From positions 1 to 64,000 of the forward strand of contig NZ_PZPO01000008.1 in assembly GCF_013306565.1 (NCBI RefSeq): 64,000 nucleotides of DNA, given 5' to 3'. Positions 28,018-37,375 of the stretch are shown here, in pieces. Under the pieces are notes generated by a model. That model had not been told where the DNA came from. It made no database searches and saw only the letters and a program-made list of their open reading frames with translations. Made by a program: the position numbers and the translations under genes. Numbering within the stretch: the first letter of the stretch is position 1; every line of letters starts with the position of its first letter. Origin of the DNA: Hyphomicrobium sulfonivorans (lineage in GTDB: Bacteria > Pseudomonadota > Alphaproteobacteria > Rhizobiales > Hyphomicrobiaceae).

Positions 28018-30222
28018 ATGTTCGATATCCATCGTGTAGAAATCGACTGGGGCGGCCGCAAGCTTACGCTTGAGACCGGGCGTATGGCGCGTCAGGCAGA
28101 CGCTGCTGTGTATGCTCAGTATGGCGAAACCAGCGTTCTAGCGACCGTTGTTGCCGCCAAGTCGCCGAAGCCCGGCATCGACTTCTTCCCCCTTACCGTG
28201 AACTATCAGGAGAAGACCTACGCTGCGGGCAAGATCCCCGGCGGCTTCTTTAAGCGCGAAGGCCGTCCCTCCGAGAAGGAGACGCTGACCTCGCGCCTCA
28301 TCGACCGTCCGATCCGTCCTCTCTTCGTTGAGGGCTTCAAGAACGAGACGCAGGTCGTCATCACCGTGCTTTCGCACGACATGGAGAACGATCCGGACAT
28401 TCTGGGTCTGGTTGCGGCTTCCGCTGCGCTGACCCTGTCCGGTGTGCCGTTCCTCGGCCCGATCGGTGCAGCCCGCGTTGGCCTCATCGGCAACGAGTTC
28501 GTGCTCAATCCGATGCTCGACGAGATGGCTGAAAGTGCGCTTGACCTCGTCATCGCCGGCACAACCGATGCCGTGATGATGGTTGAATCGGAAGCCAAGG
28601 AGCTTTCCGAGAAGCAGATGCTTGAAGCGGTGATGTTCGGTCACAACCACTTCCAGCCGGTCATCCAGGCGATCATCAAGCTGGCCGAGAAGGCCGCGAA
28701 AGAGCCGTGGGATATCAAGCTTCCGGACTCGCAGAAGTATGCTGCGAAGGTGCGTGAGCTGGCAGAGGCCGATCTGCGCGCTGCGTTCTCCACCAAGGAG
28801 AAGCAGAAGCGTTATGAGCTGAAGGCTGAGGCCAAGGCCAAGGTCAAGGCTGGTATCGAGATCCCCGACGATCCGAACGAGCAGGTGCTGCTGTCCGACA
28901 CGTTCAAGGCGCTGGAAAGCGAGATCGTGCGCGGCGACATCGTGAAGACCGGCCGCCGTATCGACGGTCGCGATCTGAAGACCGTGCGTCCGATCGTTTC
29001 GGATGTGCATGTTCTTCCGCGCACGCACGGTTCGGCGCTGTTCACGCGCGGTGAGACGCAGGCGCTGGTTGTCGCCACGCTTGGCACCGGCGAAGACGAG
29101 CAGTTCATCGATGCACTTGAAGGCACCCGCAAAGAGCGCTTCATGCTGCACTACAACTTCCCGCCGTACTCGGTGGGTGAGACGGGCCGCATGGGCTCGC
29201 CAGGTCGTCGCGAGATCGGCCACGGCAAGCTGGCCTGGCGCGCCATCCATCCGGTGATGCCGGAGCAGGAAGCGTTCCCGTACACGATCCGCGTCGTTTC
29301 GGAGATCACCGAATCCAACGGTTCGTCATCGATGGCCACGGTTTGCGGCACGTCGCTGGCTTTGATGGATGCAGGCGTTCCGATGAATTCGCCGGTGGCG
29401 GGCATCGCCATGGGCCTCATCAAGGAAGGCGAAGACTTCGCCGTTCTGTCCGACATCCTTGGCGACGAAGATCACCTCGGCGACATGGACTTCAAGGTAG
29501 CCGGTACCGAAAACGGTATCACCGCGCTGCAGATGGACATCAAGATCACCGGCATCACCGAAGAGATCATGCGTGTTGCGCTCGATCAGGCGCGCGACGG
29601 CCGCATGCACATTCTTGGTGAGATGGGCAAGGCGCTCGGCACGGCACGCACCGAACTGGGCGAGCATGCACCGCGCATCGAGACGATCAAGATCCCGACC
29701 GACAAGATCCGTGAAGTGATCGGTTCGGGCGGCTCGGTGATCCGCGAGATCGTTGCTGAATCCGGCGCCAAGGTCGACATCAGTGACGACGGCACGGTGA
29801 AGGTCGCTGCCTCGAAGCGTGAATCGATCGAAGCTGCTCTGAAGCGCATCAAGGAGATCGCTTCGGAGCCGGAAGTCGGCACGATCTACAAGGGCAAGGT
29901 CGTCAAGATCATGGACTTCGGCGCCTTCGTGAACTTCTTCGGCGCGAAGGATGGTCTGGTTCACATTTCGCAGCTCTCGCAGGGTCGTCCTGAGACTGTC
30001 GGCGAAGTTGTGAAGGAAGGCCAGGAAGTCTACGTGAAGCTGCTCGGCTTCGATGAGCGCGGCAAGACGCGCCTGTCGATGAAGATTGTCGATCAGACCA
30101 CGGGTCAGGAAATTCCGCGCGCTGAGGGCGAAGAGCCGGAGCCGGAAATGTCCGCAACGCGTCCGCCGCGTCGTGACAATGGTGGCGGTCGCGACCGTCG
30201 TCCGCGTCGCGATAACGGCTAG
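28018..30222 (+). CDS. pnp: Polyribonucleotide nucleotidyltransferase (PNPase)
   Basis: PNPase (734 residues) is a phosphate-dependent 3'-to-5' exoribonuclease. Two RNase PH domains (about 10–225 and 310–550) flank a helical linker. A KH domain ([15 protein letters not shown]) and an S1 domain ([20 protein letters not shown]) follow, then an Arg/Gly-rich tail ending in repeated RRDNG-type motifs. The frame is open from 27979; ATG 28018 gives the family start [14 protein letters not shown]. The linkage to rpsO is conserved in bacteria. Confidence 0.97.
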   Translation: MFDIHRVEIDWGGRKLTLETGRMARQADAAVYAQYGETSVLATVVAAKSPKPGIDFFPLTVNYQEKTYAAGKIPGGFFKREGRPSEKETLTSRLIDRPIRPLFVEGFKNETQVVITVLSHDMENDPDILGLVAASAALTLSGVPFLGPIGAARVGLIGNEFVLNPMLDEMAESALDLVIAGTTDAVMMVESEAKELSEKQMLEAVMFGHNHFQPVIQAIIKLAEKAAKEPWDIKLPDSQKYAAKVRELAEADLRAAFSTKEKQKRYELKAEAKAKVKAGIEIPDDPNEQVLLSDTFKALESEIVRGDIVKTGRRIDGRDLKTVRPIVSDVHVLPRTHGSALFTRGETQALVVATLGTGEDEQFIDALEGTRKERFMLHYNFPPYSVGETGRMGSPGRREIGHGKLAWRAIHPVMPEQEAFPYTIRVVSEITESNGSSSMATVCGTSLALMDAGVPMNSPVAGIAMGLIKEGEDFAVLSDILGDEDHLGDMDFKVAGTENGITALQMDIKITGITEEIMRVALDQARDGRMHILGEMGKALGTARTELGEHAPRIETIKIPTDKIREVIGSGGSVIREIVAESGAKVDISDDGTVKVAASKRESIEAALKRIKEIASEPEVGTIYKGKVVKIMDFGAFVNFFGAKDGLVHISQLSQGRPETVGEVVKEGQEVYVKLLGFDERGKTRLSMKIVDQTTGQEIPRAEGEEPEPEMSATRPPRRDNGGGRDRRPRRDNG

Positions 30223-30318
30223 AGCACTGCTGGCAGTTCTGAGGATCTAACGGCTTCAGACTTGCCTGCGCAGATGAATGAAAAGCGGCGGGTGTTCTCG
30301 CGCGCTTCTGAATATGGC

Positions 30319-30354
30319 AAAGGCCCCGTCTCGAGCGGGGCCTTTCGCTTTTTA
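30319..30354 (+). terminator. Intrinsic terminator after pnp
   Basis: A perfect 10-bp stem (30319–30328 with 30336–30345) around a 7-base loop is followed by CGCTTTTTA. It ends the large operon. Confidence 0.85.
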
Positions 30355-30415
30355 GATTACTGCTCCGGTTGGAACTGGTCGCGCTGGAACCTCGGATGCG
30401 CGAGACCACGCTTGG

Positions 30416-30538
30416 CTACTGCCGCGCTACTCGTACGCCCCCAATCCCACTGCGCAGATCTTTGCCAAGGTGGAGCACTGGCAATGCACGGCCGCGGCCC
30501 GCTCCGTCGAGGAGCTGCACGACGTCGCAACTCGCTGA
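30416..30538 (+). pseudogene. Remnant of an IS630-type transposase C-terminus
   Basis: This frame reads LLPRYSYAPNPTAQIFAKVE, then HWQCTAAARSVEELHDVATR and a stop. That resembles the C-terminal signature of IS630-family DDE transposases (LPPYSPDLNPIEQVFAKLK, then KAAARTVEALW). The catalytic Glu region is altered (NPTAQ for NPIEQ). Only about 40 codons remain. An upstream piece in another frame (GCARPRLA) looks like the preceding part after a frameshift. No inverted repeats were found. The rest of 30355–30911 shows no convincing gene. Confidence 0.6.
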
Positions 30539-30911
30539 TTTGTCGAAGGCACCAAGCAGATGCGGAAACTATCCGCACGCAAACACGTCCGCGGTGCTGT
30601 CAAAAGATGACAAGACCCTTAGGCGACCCCGTTGCTTGCAGTATTCGACCGTCGCGGAGGCGCATTGCAGCGCGACTGCTATCCACCAAACGCGGGCTGG
30701 AACCCTATACATCAAACGCGTGCGGAGTGCCGATTGGGGGGCAGACAAACCCCGTGTCGGACTGTCGTTCAGTTGGTATCGCATAAAAGCGACATGGTAG
30801 CGGAAGATAGCTTCTGTAGAGCGGAGACCGAAATTCTGGGCTGTGAAGAGGTGGCGCCTAGGCTCCCGACGCCAAAGAGGAAGGCAAGCGAGGTGGCCTG
30901 AAGGGGCAGCG

Positions 30912-31361
30912 TCAGCAGGCGGACATCAACACGCGGTCGATGATCTCGTCCTGCGATACGATGTGCCAGAATGTGCGCATCCGGGCGGCATCGTGATATT
31001 CACGCATTTGGCAGATCCGATTGCCGCGGTAGGTTACTTCCTGGCGGAAGGTGCCCGTCAGCGTGTGACGCGTGACGCGGTGCTTGATGAAGCCCTGAAC
31101 GGTGGCGCGCCCAACGTTGTCGTCGCCGAAGCGGAAAAAGTCGACGATGGACATGCTTTCGGCGGCGCCGCTGATCCGCTCAAGCATCAGCCGAAAGTTC
31201 TCTCGGCCATGGATGATCAAAGGTGCATCGCCGGTAGCGCTGGCGTTGGAATAGTAGATGAGGTCGTCAGTATAGCAATTGAGGACGCCTTCGATATCGC
31301 CCTCGCTCCAGGCAGAATGCGTCGCATACAATGTCAGTTTGGCCTGATAGGTATCCAGCAT
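30912..31361 (-). CDS. SnoaL/NTF2-like fold protein
   Basis: This 149-residue protein has the SnoaL-like pattern: an N-terminal helix then WSEGDIEGVLNCYTDDLIYY, HGRENFRLMLERI and a C-terminal beta sheet ending QMREYHDAARM. Proteins with this fold include ketosteroid-isomerase-like enzymes and ligand-binding proteins, so the function cannot be assigned. ATG 31361 is preferred because GGAGG lies about 10 bases upstream. It stands alone between a transposase remnant and an A/T-richer spacer, which suggests an accessory gene. Confidence 0.75.
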   Translation of the reverse strand: MLDTYQAKLTLYATHSAWSEGDIEGVLNCYTDDLIYYSNASATGDAPLIIHGRENFRLMLERISGAAESMSIVDFFRFGDDNVGRATVQGFIKHRVTRHTLTGTFRQEVTYRGNRICQMREYHDAARMRTFWHIVSQDEIIDRVLMSAC

Positions 31362-31667
31362 CCGTGCCCTCCCTCCTGCAACAGGCAATCATGGGCTGCC
31401 CACATAAGTCCAGCCCGTAATGTAACGGCCCGCATTTAGTGCGAGCCGTCGCATACGCCCTAAGGTTGTAGAATGTACCCGTTTCGTTTCAATGGCAAGT
31501 CTCGTATCGGTCAACCGTTGCAGGGCAAACCTAGGTCATCGCGGTCAATGATCCACGTTTAAATCACTGTGATTTAATGCCAAATGCCGATTGTTCAATA
31601 ATGAATTCGACGTAGAAACTACAGGCTGGATGGATTTATGCCATTTTGTCGCGCACAACCTATGGCT
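31362..31667. other. A/T-richer intergenic stretch
   Basis: No gene is seen in these 306 bases. The base composition is clearly less GC-rich than the surroundings. A 19-base perfect inverted repeat lies at 31559–31577. Confidence 0.6.
31559..31577. promoter_or_regulatory. Perfect 19-base inverted repeat, operator-like
   Basis: TTAAATCAC and GTGATTTAA are exact complements around a single T (31568). The size and symmetry fit a binding site for a dimeric regulator. Neither flanking start codon is within 90 bases downstream on the proper strand, so the target gene is unclear. Confidence 0.4.
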
Positions 31668-31907
31668 TCAAGCTGCGCCAATCTCTTCTACTGAGGTCAC
31701 CTGTTTTGGCATTGCGGCGCTGGTATCGCCATTGGGCCAAAGGGCAGTAGCCTGACGAACGGAGCCTTGTCCTTCAACACTCACCTCCGCAAAGCCGGCA
31801 TCCTCCAGCTTCGAAGCGATCATGGTGTTGCTGGCGAGGCTTTCCAGCATGCCGAGGGTGAGGGTGGCGCGGTAGCGGCAGCCTTGGCGTACGGTGAAGT
31901 TGGTCAC
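31668..31907 (-). CDS. Small hypothetical protein
   Basis: A 79-residue protein from a GTG start (TNFTVRQGCRYRATLTLGML onward). It has an alternating strand-helix-strand pattern (LESLASNTMIASKLEDAGF, then AEVSVEGQG), which looks like a genuine folded domain. I recall similar small proteins of unknown function (T-G-x-x-R-x-A-x-x-x-W pattern) in other proteobacteria. AAAGGA lies about 11 bases upstream of the start. No role can be given. Confidence 0.55.
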   Translation of the reverse strand: MTNFTVRQGCRYRATLTLGMLESLASNTMIASKLEDAGFAEVSVEGQGSVRQATALWPNGDTSAAMPKQVTSVEEIGAA

Positions 31908-32230
31908 GTGGGCTGTATCCTTTGCGAACTTGGGTTGTGCGGATTGTACGACGGCTTGCTAAGCTGAGAGAAACTTGCAGGCATTGGCGGGGACCGGTGT
32001 CCGGCAGTGACATGCTGAGCCCCGGTTGTAACGCACGACATTCCTGCTTGCAGTTTACCCAGGACTGAACAATCAATTTGTTCGCCTTAACTATGTGCCA
32101 TGATGGCCCCCCAGCCACGGGTGCTGGAAGAAAGCAACTTTAAGCAGCCGCGCGACACAGTGCAGGCTTTCACCACACCCTTTCGCCCATTAGCCGTTGG
32201 CGCGCGAGCGTCCGTCAGAAGAAGTGCCAT
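31908..32230. other. Spacer between divergent small gene and glycerate kinase
   Basis: These 323 bases hold no convincing gene. They should contain the promoters of the minus-strand small gene and of the plus-strand glycerate kinase, but no clear -35/-10 pair was identified. Confidence 0.5.
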
Positions 32231-33382
32231 ATGAAGATCGTCATTGCCCCAGATTCCTTCAAAGAAAGCCTTTCCTCGCTTGAAGTGGCGAGTGAGATCG
32301 AAGCCGGTCTCAAGAGGGTCTGGCCGGACGCAACCTACGTAAAGGTGCCGATGGCCGACGGCGGCGAGGGCACGGTCCAGTCGCTTGTCGATGCGACGGG
32401 CGGCGAAATCGTCAAGGTTGAGGTGTGCGGTCCGCTGGGGGCGCCGGTGCTGGCGTCCTATGGCCTGCTGGGCAACGGCAAGACCGCCGTCATCGAAATG
32501 GCAGAGGCGTCCGGTTTGCCACTGGTGCCGCGCGACCAGCGCGACCCTCTGAAGGCCACGACGTTCGGCACGGGGCAGCTCATTGCGGATGCGATCGACC
32601 GTGGCGTGGAGGAGATCATTCTCGGCATCGGGGGCTCAGCTACCAACGATGGTGGCGCGGGGCTTGCGCAGGCGCTGGGTGTTCGCTTCGTCAATTTCGG
32701 CGGCACCATCATTCCCGACCTGATCGCTGGCGGCGACCTCGACAAGATCCAGGCAGTGGACATGTCCACCATCAATCCGGGGCTGGCGAAGGTGCGCATC
32801 AACGTTGCGTGCGACGTCACCAATCCGCTGTGTGGCGAGACCGGTGCTTCGCGCGTTTACGGACCGCAGAAGGGCGCAACGCCGGAAATGGTGGAGCAGC
32901 TCGACAGCAATCTGCAGCATTTCGCCAAGGTCATTAAGCGTTCCGTTGGTGTCGATGTGGCTGACCGCGCCGGTGCCGGCGCAGGCGGCGGCATTGGCGC
33001 GGGGCTGATGGCATTCACCAACGCAACGCTGAAGCGCGGTGTGGAGCTTGTGGTCGCGGCAACGCGTCTTGAGCAGCATATGAAAGGCGCTTCGCTGGCG
33101 TTCACGGGCGAAGGCCGCGTCGATTTCCAGACAGCGTTCGGCAAGACGCCGTCGGGTGTTGCCAACGCAGCCGGCAAGCATGGCGTGCCGGTGATTGCTA
33201 TCGGTGGCGGTTTGTCAGACGACGCGCGCGGAATTTTCGAGCACGGCATCGCCGGGCTTGAAGCGGCGACGGCTAACGTGATGACGCTCGATACCGCGAT
33301 CGAGAAGACGCGGCAGAATCTTCAGAATGCGGCTGAGCGCTCAGCGCGTCTGATCGCGATCGGTCAGCAGATGGCGAAGTGA
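32231..33382 (+). CDS. Glycerate kinase (GarK/GlxK family)
   Basis: This 383-residue enzyme phosphorylates D-glycerate with ATP. The N-terminal MKIVIAPDSFKESLSS, then MADGGEGTVQ and LGIGGSATNDGGAGLAQALG, are signatures of the family with E. coli GarK/GlxK, which yields 2-phosphoglycerate. It is not the MOFRL-type kinase of methylotroph serine cycles. A hydroxyacid dehydrogenase able to make glycerate lies 10 kb away (42895–43893), but they are not in an operon. A terminator follows. Confidence 0.93.
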   Translation: MKIVIAPDSFKESLSSLEVASEIEAGLKRVWPDATYVKVPMADGGEGTVQSLVDATGGEIVKVEVCGPLGAPVLASYGLLGNGKTAVIEMAEASGLPLVPRDQRDPLKATTFGTGQLIADAIDRGVEEIILGIGGSATNDGGAGLAQALGVRFVNFGGTIIPDLIAGGDLDKIQAVDMSTINPGLAKVRINVACDVTNPLCGETGASRVYGPQKGATPEMVEQLDSNLQHFAKVIKRSVGVDVADRAGAGAGGGIGAGLMAFTNATLKRGVELVVAATRLEQHMKGASLAFTGEGRVDFQTAFGKTPSGVANAAGKHGVPVIAIGGGLSDDARGIFEHGIAGLEAATANVMTLDTAIEKTRQNLQNAAERSARLIAIGQQMAK

Positions 33383-33445
33383 TGCTTAGTCTTCTGCCTT
33401 CCGGGCGGAAGTGGGCGAAGCACACACAGTATCGAACACAAAATT

Positions 33446-33473
33446 TCGGGCCCTGATGGGCCCGATTTTTTTT
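33446..33473 (+). terminator. Intrinsic terminator after glycerate kinase
   Basis: An 8-bp stem TCGGGCCC/GGGCCCGA around the loop TGAT is followed by eight T (33466–33473). The arm before the stem is A-rich, so it may also serve the convergent agu genes. Confidence 0.88.
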
Positions 33474-33498
33474 GTGCTTATGTGGTGTGTGTGATCGC

Positions 33499-34359
33499 TT
33501 AGATGATGCTCTTTTCATAGAGCTCGGTGCGGCGATCACGGAAGAAACCCCAATCGGCGCGGTAGCTCTGGATCTCATCGAGATCGAACGTGTGCACAAG
33601 CACGCCTTCGGTATCGCGCCCCAGCTCCGCAACGATCTCGCCGCGATGGTCGGCGATGAACGAATGGCCGTAAAAGCGCTGCTCCGCGCCTTCGTTTTTT
33701 TCCAGTCCGATGCGGTTGGCGGCCACAATGGGAATGGCGTTCGAAACCGCATGGCCTTGCATCGCGCGCTGCCACTGCAGATGCGTGTCGAGGCTGGTGT
33801 CGTAGGGCTCAGAGCCAATCGCGGTCGGGTAGAACAGCACTTCTGCTCCGGCCAGCGCCATCGCGCGCGCGCATTCCGGGAACCACTGATCCCAGCAGAT
33901 GCCGACGCCGATGTTGCCTGCGCGCGTTTTCCAGGCCTTGAAGCCGGTGTCGCCCGGCCGGAAGTAATACTTCTCCTGATAGCCGGGGCCATCGGGAATG
34001 TGGCTCTTGCGATAGACGCCGAGGATGCTGCCGTCGGTGTCGGCAATGGCAATGCTGTTGTAATAGCGCGGGCCGTCCTTCTCGAAGAACGACACTGGAA
34101 TTACAATGCCGAGGTCAGCGGCCAGCTTGCGCATCGCGATCACACACGGATGCTCTTCCGTTGCGAATGCGGTCTCGAACCACTTCGGGTTCTGCCGTGT
34201 GCAGAAGTAGATGCCCTGAAACAGTTCAGGCGGTAGCACGACCTGCGCGCCTTCAGCCGCCGCCGCACGCACGAACTTTTCCGTGCGCGCGATGTTGTCG
34301 GCGACATCGTTGCCGAAATGCGTTTGGATGGCGGCGACGGTGATGGTGCGATTGGCCAT
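33499..34359 (-). CDS. aguB: N-carbamoylputrescine amidase
   Basis: A nitrilase-superfamily enzyme of 286 residues that hydrolyses N-carbamoylputrescine to putrescine, CO2 and ammonia. The triad is Glu45 (LPPELFQG), Lys118 (VYRKSHIPDGPGY) and Cys155 (GVGICWDQWFPE). SHIPDGPGYQEKYYF is typical of AguB. It starts with no spacer after the aguA stop, so the two are surely co-expressed and complete the agmatine-to-putrescine route. Confidence 0.94.
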   Translation of the reverse strand: MANRTITVAAIQTHFGNDVADNIARTEKFVRAAAAEGAQVVLPPELFQGIYFCTRQNPKWFETAFATEEHPCVIAMRKLAADLGIVIPVSFFEKDGPRYYNSIAIADTDGSILGVYRKSHIPDGPGYQEKYYFRPGDTGFKAWKTRAGNIGVGICWDQWFPECARAMALAGAEVLFYPTAIGSEPYDTSLDTHLQWQRAMQGHAVSNAIPIVAANRIGLEKNEGAEQRFYGHSFIADHRGEIVAELGRDTEGVLVHTFDLDEIQSYRADWGFFRDRRTELYEKSII

Positions 34360-35385
34360 TTATCGTGGTTCCTGCTGGGTGATGCAGTGGAAGGAGCCGC
34401 CGCCTGCGGTGCCGCAACCGAGCAAGCCCTTCGAGGATACGCCGATTACCTTGTGGTCGGGGAACACGCCCCGCAAAGCTTCAAGCGCCGCTTCCTGCGT
34501 TGAGGTTCCATACACCGGCACAATGACAAGTCCGTTGGCGATGATGAAGTTCATGTGCGAAGCAGGCGAGATTTCGCCGAGCGCGTTGCGATAGAGGCCA
34601 ACGCCCGGAACGCGCGTCACCTCCAGCTTGCGACCGCATGCATCCGTTGCAGCTTCCAGCGACGCAGCGATGGCGTTCAGCGTCTCGCGGTTGGGATCGT
34701 CATCGCCGGCCGGCGCCTGACACACCACGCGGCCGGGGCCAACAAAGCGCGCGATGTTGTCGACGTGGCCATCGGTATGATCGTTGTGCAGGCCCTCATC
34801 GATCCAGATCACCTTGCGGGTGCTGAATGCCTGCGCCAGAGCAGCTTCAGCCTGCTCTTTCGACCAGCCGTTGCGGTTCGGGTTCAGCAGTGTCTGCCGC
34901 GTGGTGAGGATTGTGCCTTCGCCATCATGATCGACGGCACCACCTTCAAGCACGAAGTCGAAGCGGCGCACGGGCGCTTCGGCGATGCGCGCGATGTCGT
35001 CGCCGACGGTAGCGTCGTCGGGCAGGTCGTATTTGCCGCCCCAGCTGTTGGTGGCGAAGCGCAGTGCGATGGGGCCGAGGTCCGAGCGCGAAAAGATCGG
35101 TCCGGTATCGCGCAGCCAGATGTCGCCATACCGCGCCTGAATGATGTCGGCCGTGCCGCCCAGCACCGCGCGTGCCGATGCTTCAGCCTCCGCCCCATTG
35201 ACCAGCAGCCGCACGGTGTTCGTCTCGGCCAGCGCACGCACCAGCTCGGCTACGTCACGACGGGGGGATTCGAGGTCGCCGTTCCATTCATCGGCGTTGG
35301 CCGGCCAGGCGGTCCATACCGCCTTCAGAATCGCCCATTCCGGCGGAACGACTACGGTGGTGTTTAGGTCGTCGGGCTGCATCAT
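34360..35385 (-). CDS. aguA: Agmatine deiminase
   Basis: AguA (341 residues from the chosen start) converts agmatine to N-carbamoylputrescine and ammonia. The guanidine-modifying fold is seen in ARYGDIWLRDTGPIF, EGGAVDHDGEGT, WIDEGLHNDHTDGHVDNIARF and the C-terminal nucleophile region LLGCGTAGGGSFHC. Two adjacent ATGs (35385, 35382) follow AGGAAG; either may start. The upstream 35386–35631 spacer is shared with the divergent LTXXQ-protein gene. Confidence 0.94.
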   Translation of the reverse strand: MMQPDDLNTTVVVPPEWAILKAVWTAWPANADEWNGDLESPRRDVAELVRALAETNTVRLLVNGAEAEASARAVLGGTADIIQARYGDIWLRDTGPIFSRSDLGPIALRFATNSWGGKYDLPDDATVGDDIARIAEAPVRRFDFVLEGGAVDHDGEGTILTTRQTLLNPNRNGWSKEQAEAALAQAFSTRKVIWIDEGLHNDHTDGHVDNIARFVGPGRVVCQAPAGDDDPNRETLNAIAASLEAATDACGRKLEVTRVPGVGLYRNALGEISPASHMNFIIANGLVIVPVYGTSTQEAALEALRGVFPDHKVIGVSSKGLLGCGTAGGGSFHCITQQEPR

Positions 35386-35631
35386 CACTTCCTGTTGTCG
35401 GTGCGTTGGCACGATCAATAGCCGCCACGGCACCCGATAGGGAGCCTCATATCGTGCCGCAGCGTCACCATTGCAAATGACGCTGTCACATACCCGGATA
35501 ACTCGCTTCTCAATGCTTTATTTGCCGTCCTGCAACGTTCCTGCCGGTGTTGGGGGGCCATTACGAGTTGCCGTGTATGCATGGCTTATCGGGCGCTGGC
35601 CTGAAAATAGCTTATTTCCCGGAGGGAACTC

Positions 35632-37254
35632 ATGGTTCGCGGCTCAATTATTGCGCTGGCGGCAAGCATTTCCGTGGGCGCACTGGTATCGGCGACCGAT
35701 TCACAGGCGCGCGGTTTCGGCGGCGGCGGTCACTTCGGTGGCTTTGGCGGTGGCGGTCATTTCGGCGGCGGCTTCGGCGGTGGTCATTTTGGCGGTCGGG
35801 CCGACTTTGGCCGCATGGGCGGTGGCTTCCGGCCCGAGTTTCATCCGGAATTCCGGCCCGAAATGCATTCCGCTCCGCGCATGGAACACCGCGACATTGA
35901 TCGGGATCATGCCCGGGATGATCGGCGCGATGTTCGCGACCGCGATCAGCACCGCGCCGACGACCATAGCCCGGACCATGACGACCATCGGCCGGATGAC
36001 CATGCAGGCGATCACCGTCCGGCGGACCACATCGGTGATCATCGTCCCGATGATCACGCCGGAGACCGCATTCGCGACCGTGACGACCTGAACCGCGATC
36101 TGGCGCACCGGGATGAGCTGAACCATCACTGGAACAACTGGAATCGTCCGGTGAACTGGGGCCGCTGGGATCACAACGGCTTCTGGAACAGCCATTGGAA
36201 CGCCCGCAACTTCAACTGCTTCAACTGCCGTTGGGGTTGGGCTGGCCCGGTGTTCTGGCCGTTCGCGCTGGGTGATATGTGGTCGTTCGCGTGGTGGCCA
36301 TACGCTGCAACGGCGCCGTTCTGGAACTACAACGTTGACTACATCATGGGCGGTCTGTTCTGGCCGAATGGCGCCTATGCCTGGCCGAGCGGCGGTTATG
36401 GTGCAACGGCCTGGACCAACACCGATAGCAGCTACACCTATGCGCAGTCTTCGCATCAGGACATTTACAGCTCCGGCCCGTCGAACAGCGCGGCTGCTGC
36501 GCCGAGCGATGCTTCGGATGCATCGGGAGCGGGCTCATCGGTTGCATCCGATGGCGGTGACAATGGCGATAGCAACAGCAACGCAGCTGCAAGCCAGAGC
36601 GCCGATCTGTCGACGTGCAGCGGCTTTGCACCCGGTGTATCGGGCCTGCCGATCGCGCAGATCAAGTCGAGCGTGAACCCAACAGGCACGCAGCTTGCGG
36701 ATCTGAAGGCGCTGGAAGCGGCGTCTAATGAGGCTGGCAACGTGCTGGGCAATTCATGCCCGAAGTCGCCGCCGCTGACGCCTGTTGGTCGCCTCGACGC
36801 GCTGCAGAAGCGTCTCGACGCGATGGTGCAGGGCATCGATCTGGTGCGCGGTCCGCTGGCACGCTTCGATGCTTCGCTGACCGCCGAACAGCGTCAGGCG
36901 CTTGATGTGCTGGGTGGTGACAAGGCGGCCAGCCCGGCTGCGCTGTGTTCCAACCAGAACGAAGCGTTCGTGAACGTGCCGACGCAGGAGATCATCGCAA
37001 CGGTTGATCCGAACGAGGAGCAGAAGGCGGCGCTGGACAAGCTGGACGCGGTTTCTGCCAAGGCGGCCGCGATGCTTCAGGAGACTTGCCCGGCGCAGGT
37101 TCCAGCCACAACGGAAGCGCGTCTCGACGCGATGGGCAAGCGCCTCAAGGCAACCGTCACTGCGATGAACGAAGTGCGGCCCGCGCTGTCTGGCTTCTAT
37201 GACTCGCTGAGCGACGAGCAGAAGGCCCGCTTCAACACCATGCCGGGTAACTGA
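35632..37254 (+). CDS. Exported Gly/His-rich protein with LTXXQ motifs
   Basis: This 540-residue protein has a signal peptide (cleavage likely after SQA, residue 26). A Gly-His-rich part (GFGGGGHFGG repeats, about 27–56) follows, then a charged Asp/His/Arg-rich region (about 84–170) with three exact-length 9-residue repeats of the form DHRPxDHxG. An aromatic segment (about 172–250, WNNWNRPVNWGRW and so on) and a Ser/Ala linker come next. The C-terminal half (about 325–540) is Spy/CpxP-like with two LTXXQ-type motifs (LTAEQRQAL, LSDEQKARF) and paired cysteines. Periplasmic metal or stress binding is plausible but unproven. Confidence 0.8.
   Translation: MVRGSIIALAASISVGALVSATDSQARGFGGGGHFGGFGGGGHFGGGFGGGHFGGRADFGRMGGGFRPEFHPEFRPEMHSAPRMEHRDIDRDHARDDRRDVRDRDQHRADDHSPDHDDHRPDDHAGDHRPADHIGDHRPDDHAGDRIRDRDDLNRDLAHRDELNHHWNNWNRPVNWGRWDHNGFWNSHWNARNFNCFNCRWGWAGPVFWPFALGDMWSFAWWPYAATAPFWNYNVDYIMGGLFWPNGAYAWPSGGYGATAWTNTDSSYTYAQSSHQDIYSSGPSNSAAAAPSDASDASGAGSSVASDGGDNGDSNSNAAASQSADLSTCSGFAPGVSGLPIAQIKSSVNPTGTQLADLKALEAASNEAGNVLGNSCPKSPPLTPVGRLDALQKRLDAMVQGIDLVRGPLARFDASLTAEQRQALDVLGGDKAASPAALCSNQNEAFVNVPTQEIIATVDPNEEQKAALDKLDAVSAKAAAMLQETCPAQVPATTEARLDAMGKRLKATVTAMNEVRPALSGFYDSLSDEQKARFNTMPGN
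35983..36063 (+). repeat. Three tandem 27-bp coding repeats
   Basis: Units 35983–36009, 36010–36036 and 36037–36063 encode DHRPDDHAG, DHRPADHIG and DHRPDDHAG. They are in frame inside the exported LTXXQ protein. DNA copies have diverged mainly at silent positions, which suggests the protein repeat is being kept. Confidence 0.85.
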
Positions 37255-37284
37255 TCGGCGGGACACTGTTGATTGTATCGAATG

Positions 37285-37326
37285 CAGCCGGTGGAGCGCA
37301 CAGCTTCGCCGGCTGTTTTCGTTTTT
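37285..37326 (+). terminator. Terminator after the LTXXQ-protein gene
   Basis: CAGCCGG (37285–37291) pairs with CCGGCTG (37309–37315) across a 17-base loop. T-rich sequence TTTTCGTTTTT follows. It may also face the convergent murI gene. Confidence 0.65.
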
Positions 37327-37375
37327 GCGGCGCAGAGCGAAACGATAATCCGCAACGCGCAACGCAGCGAACCGA

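Noticed and set aside
28138-29250. 370-codon minus-strand frame opposite pnp
   Set aside because: Antisense shadow of PNPase without conserved features.
30262-30786. 174-codon frame after pnp
   Set aside because: It runs through the pnp terminator and has random-looking composition; only the separate 40-codon transposase-like piece in another frame is meaningful.
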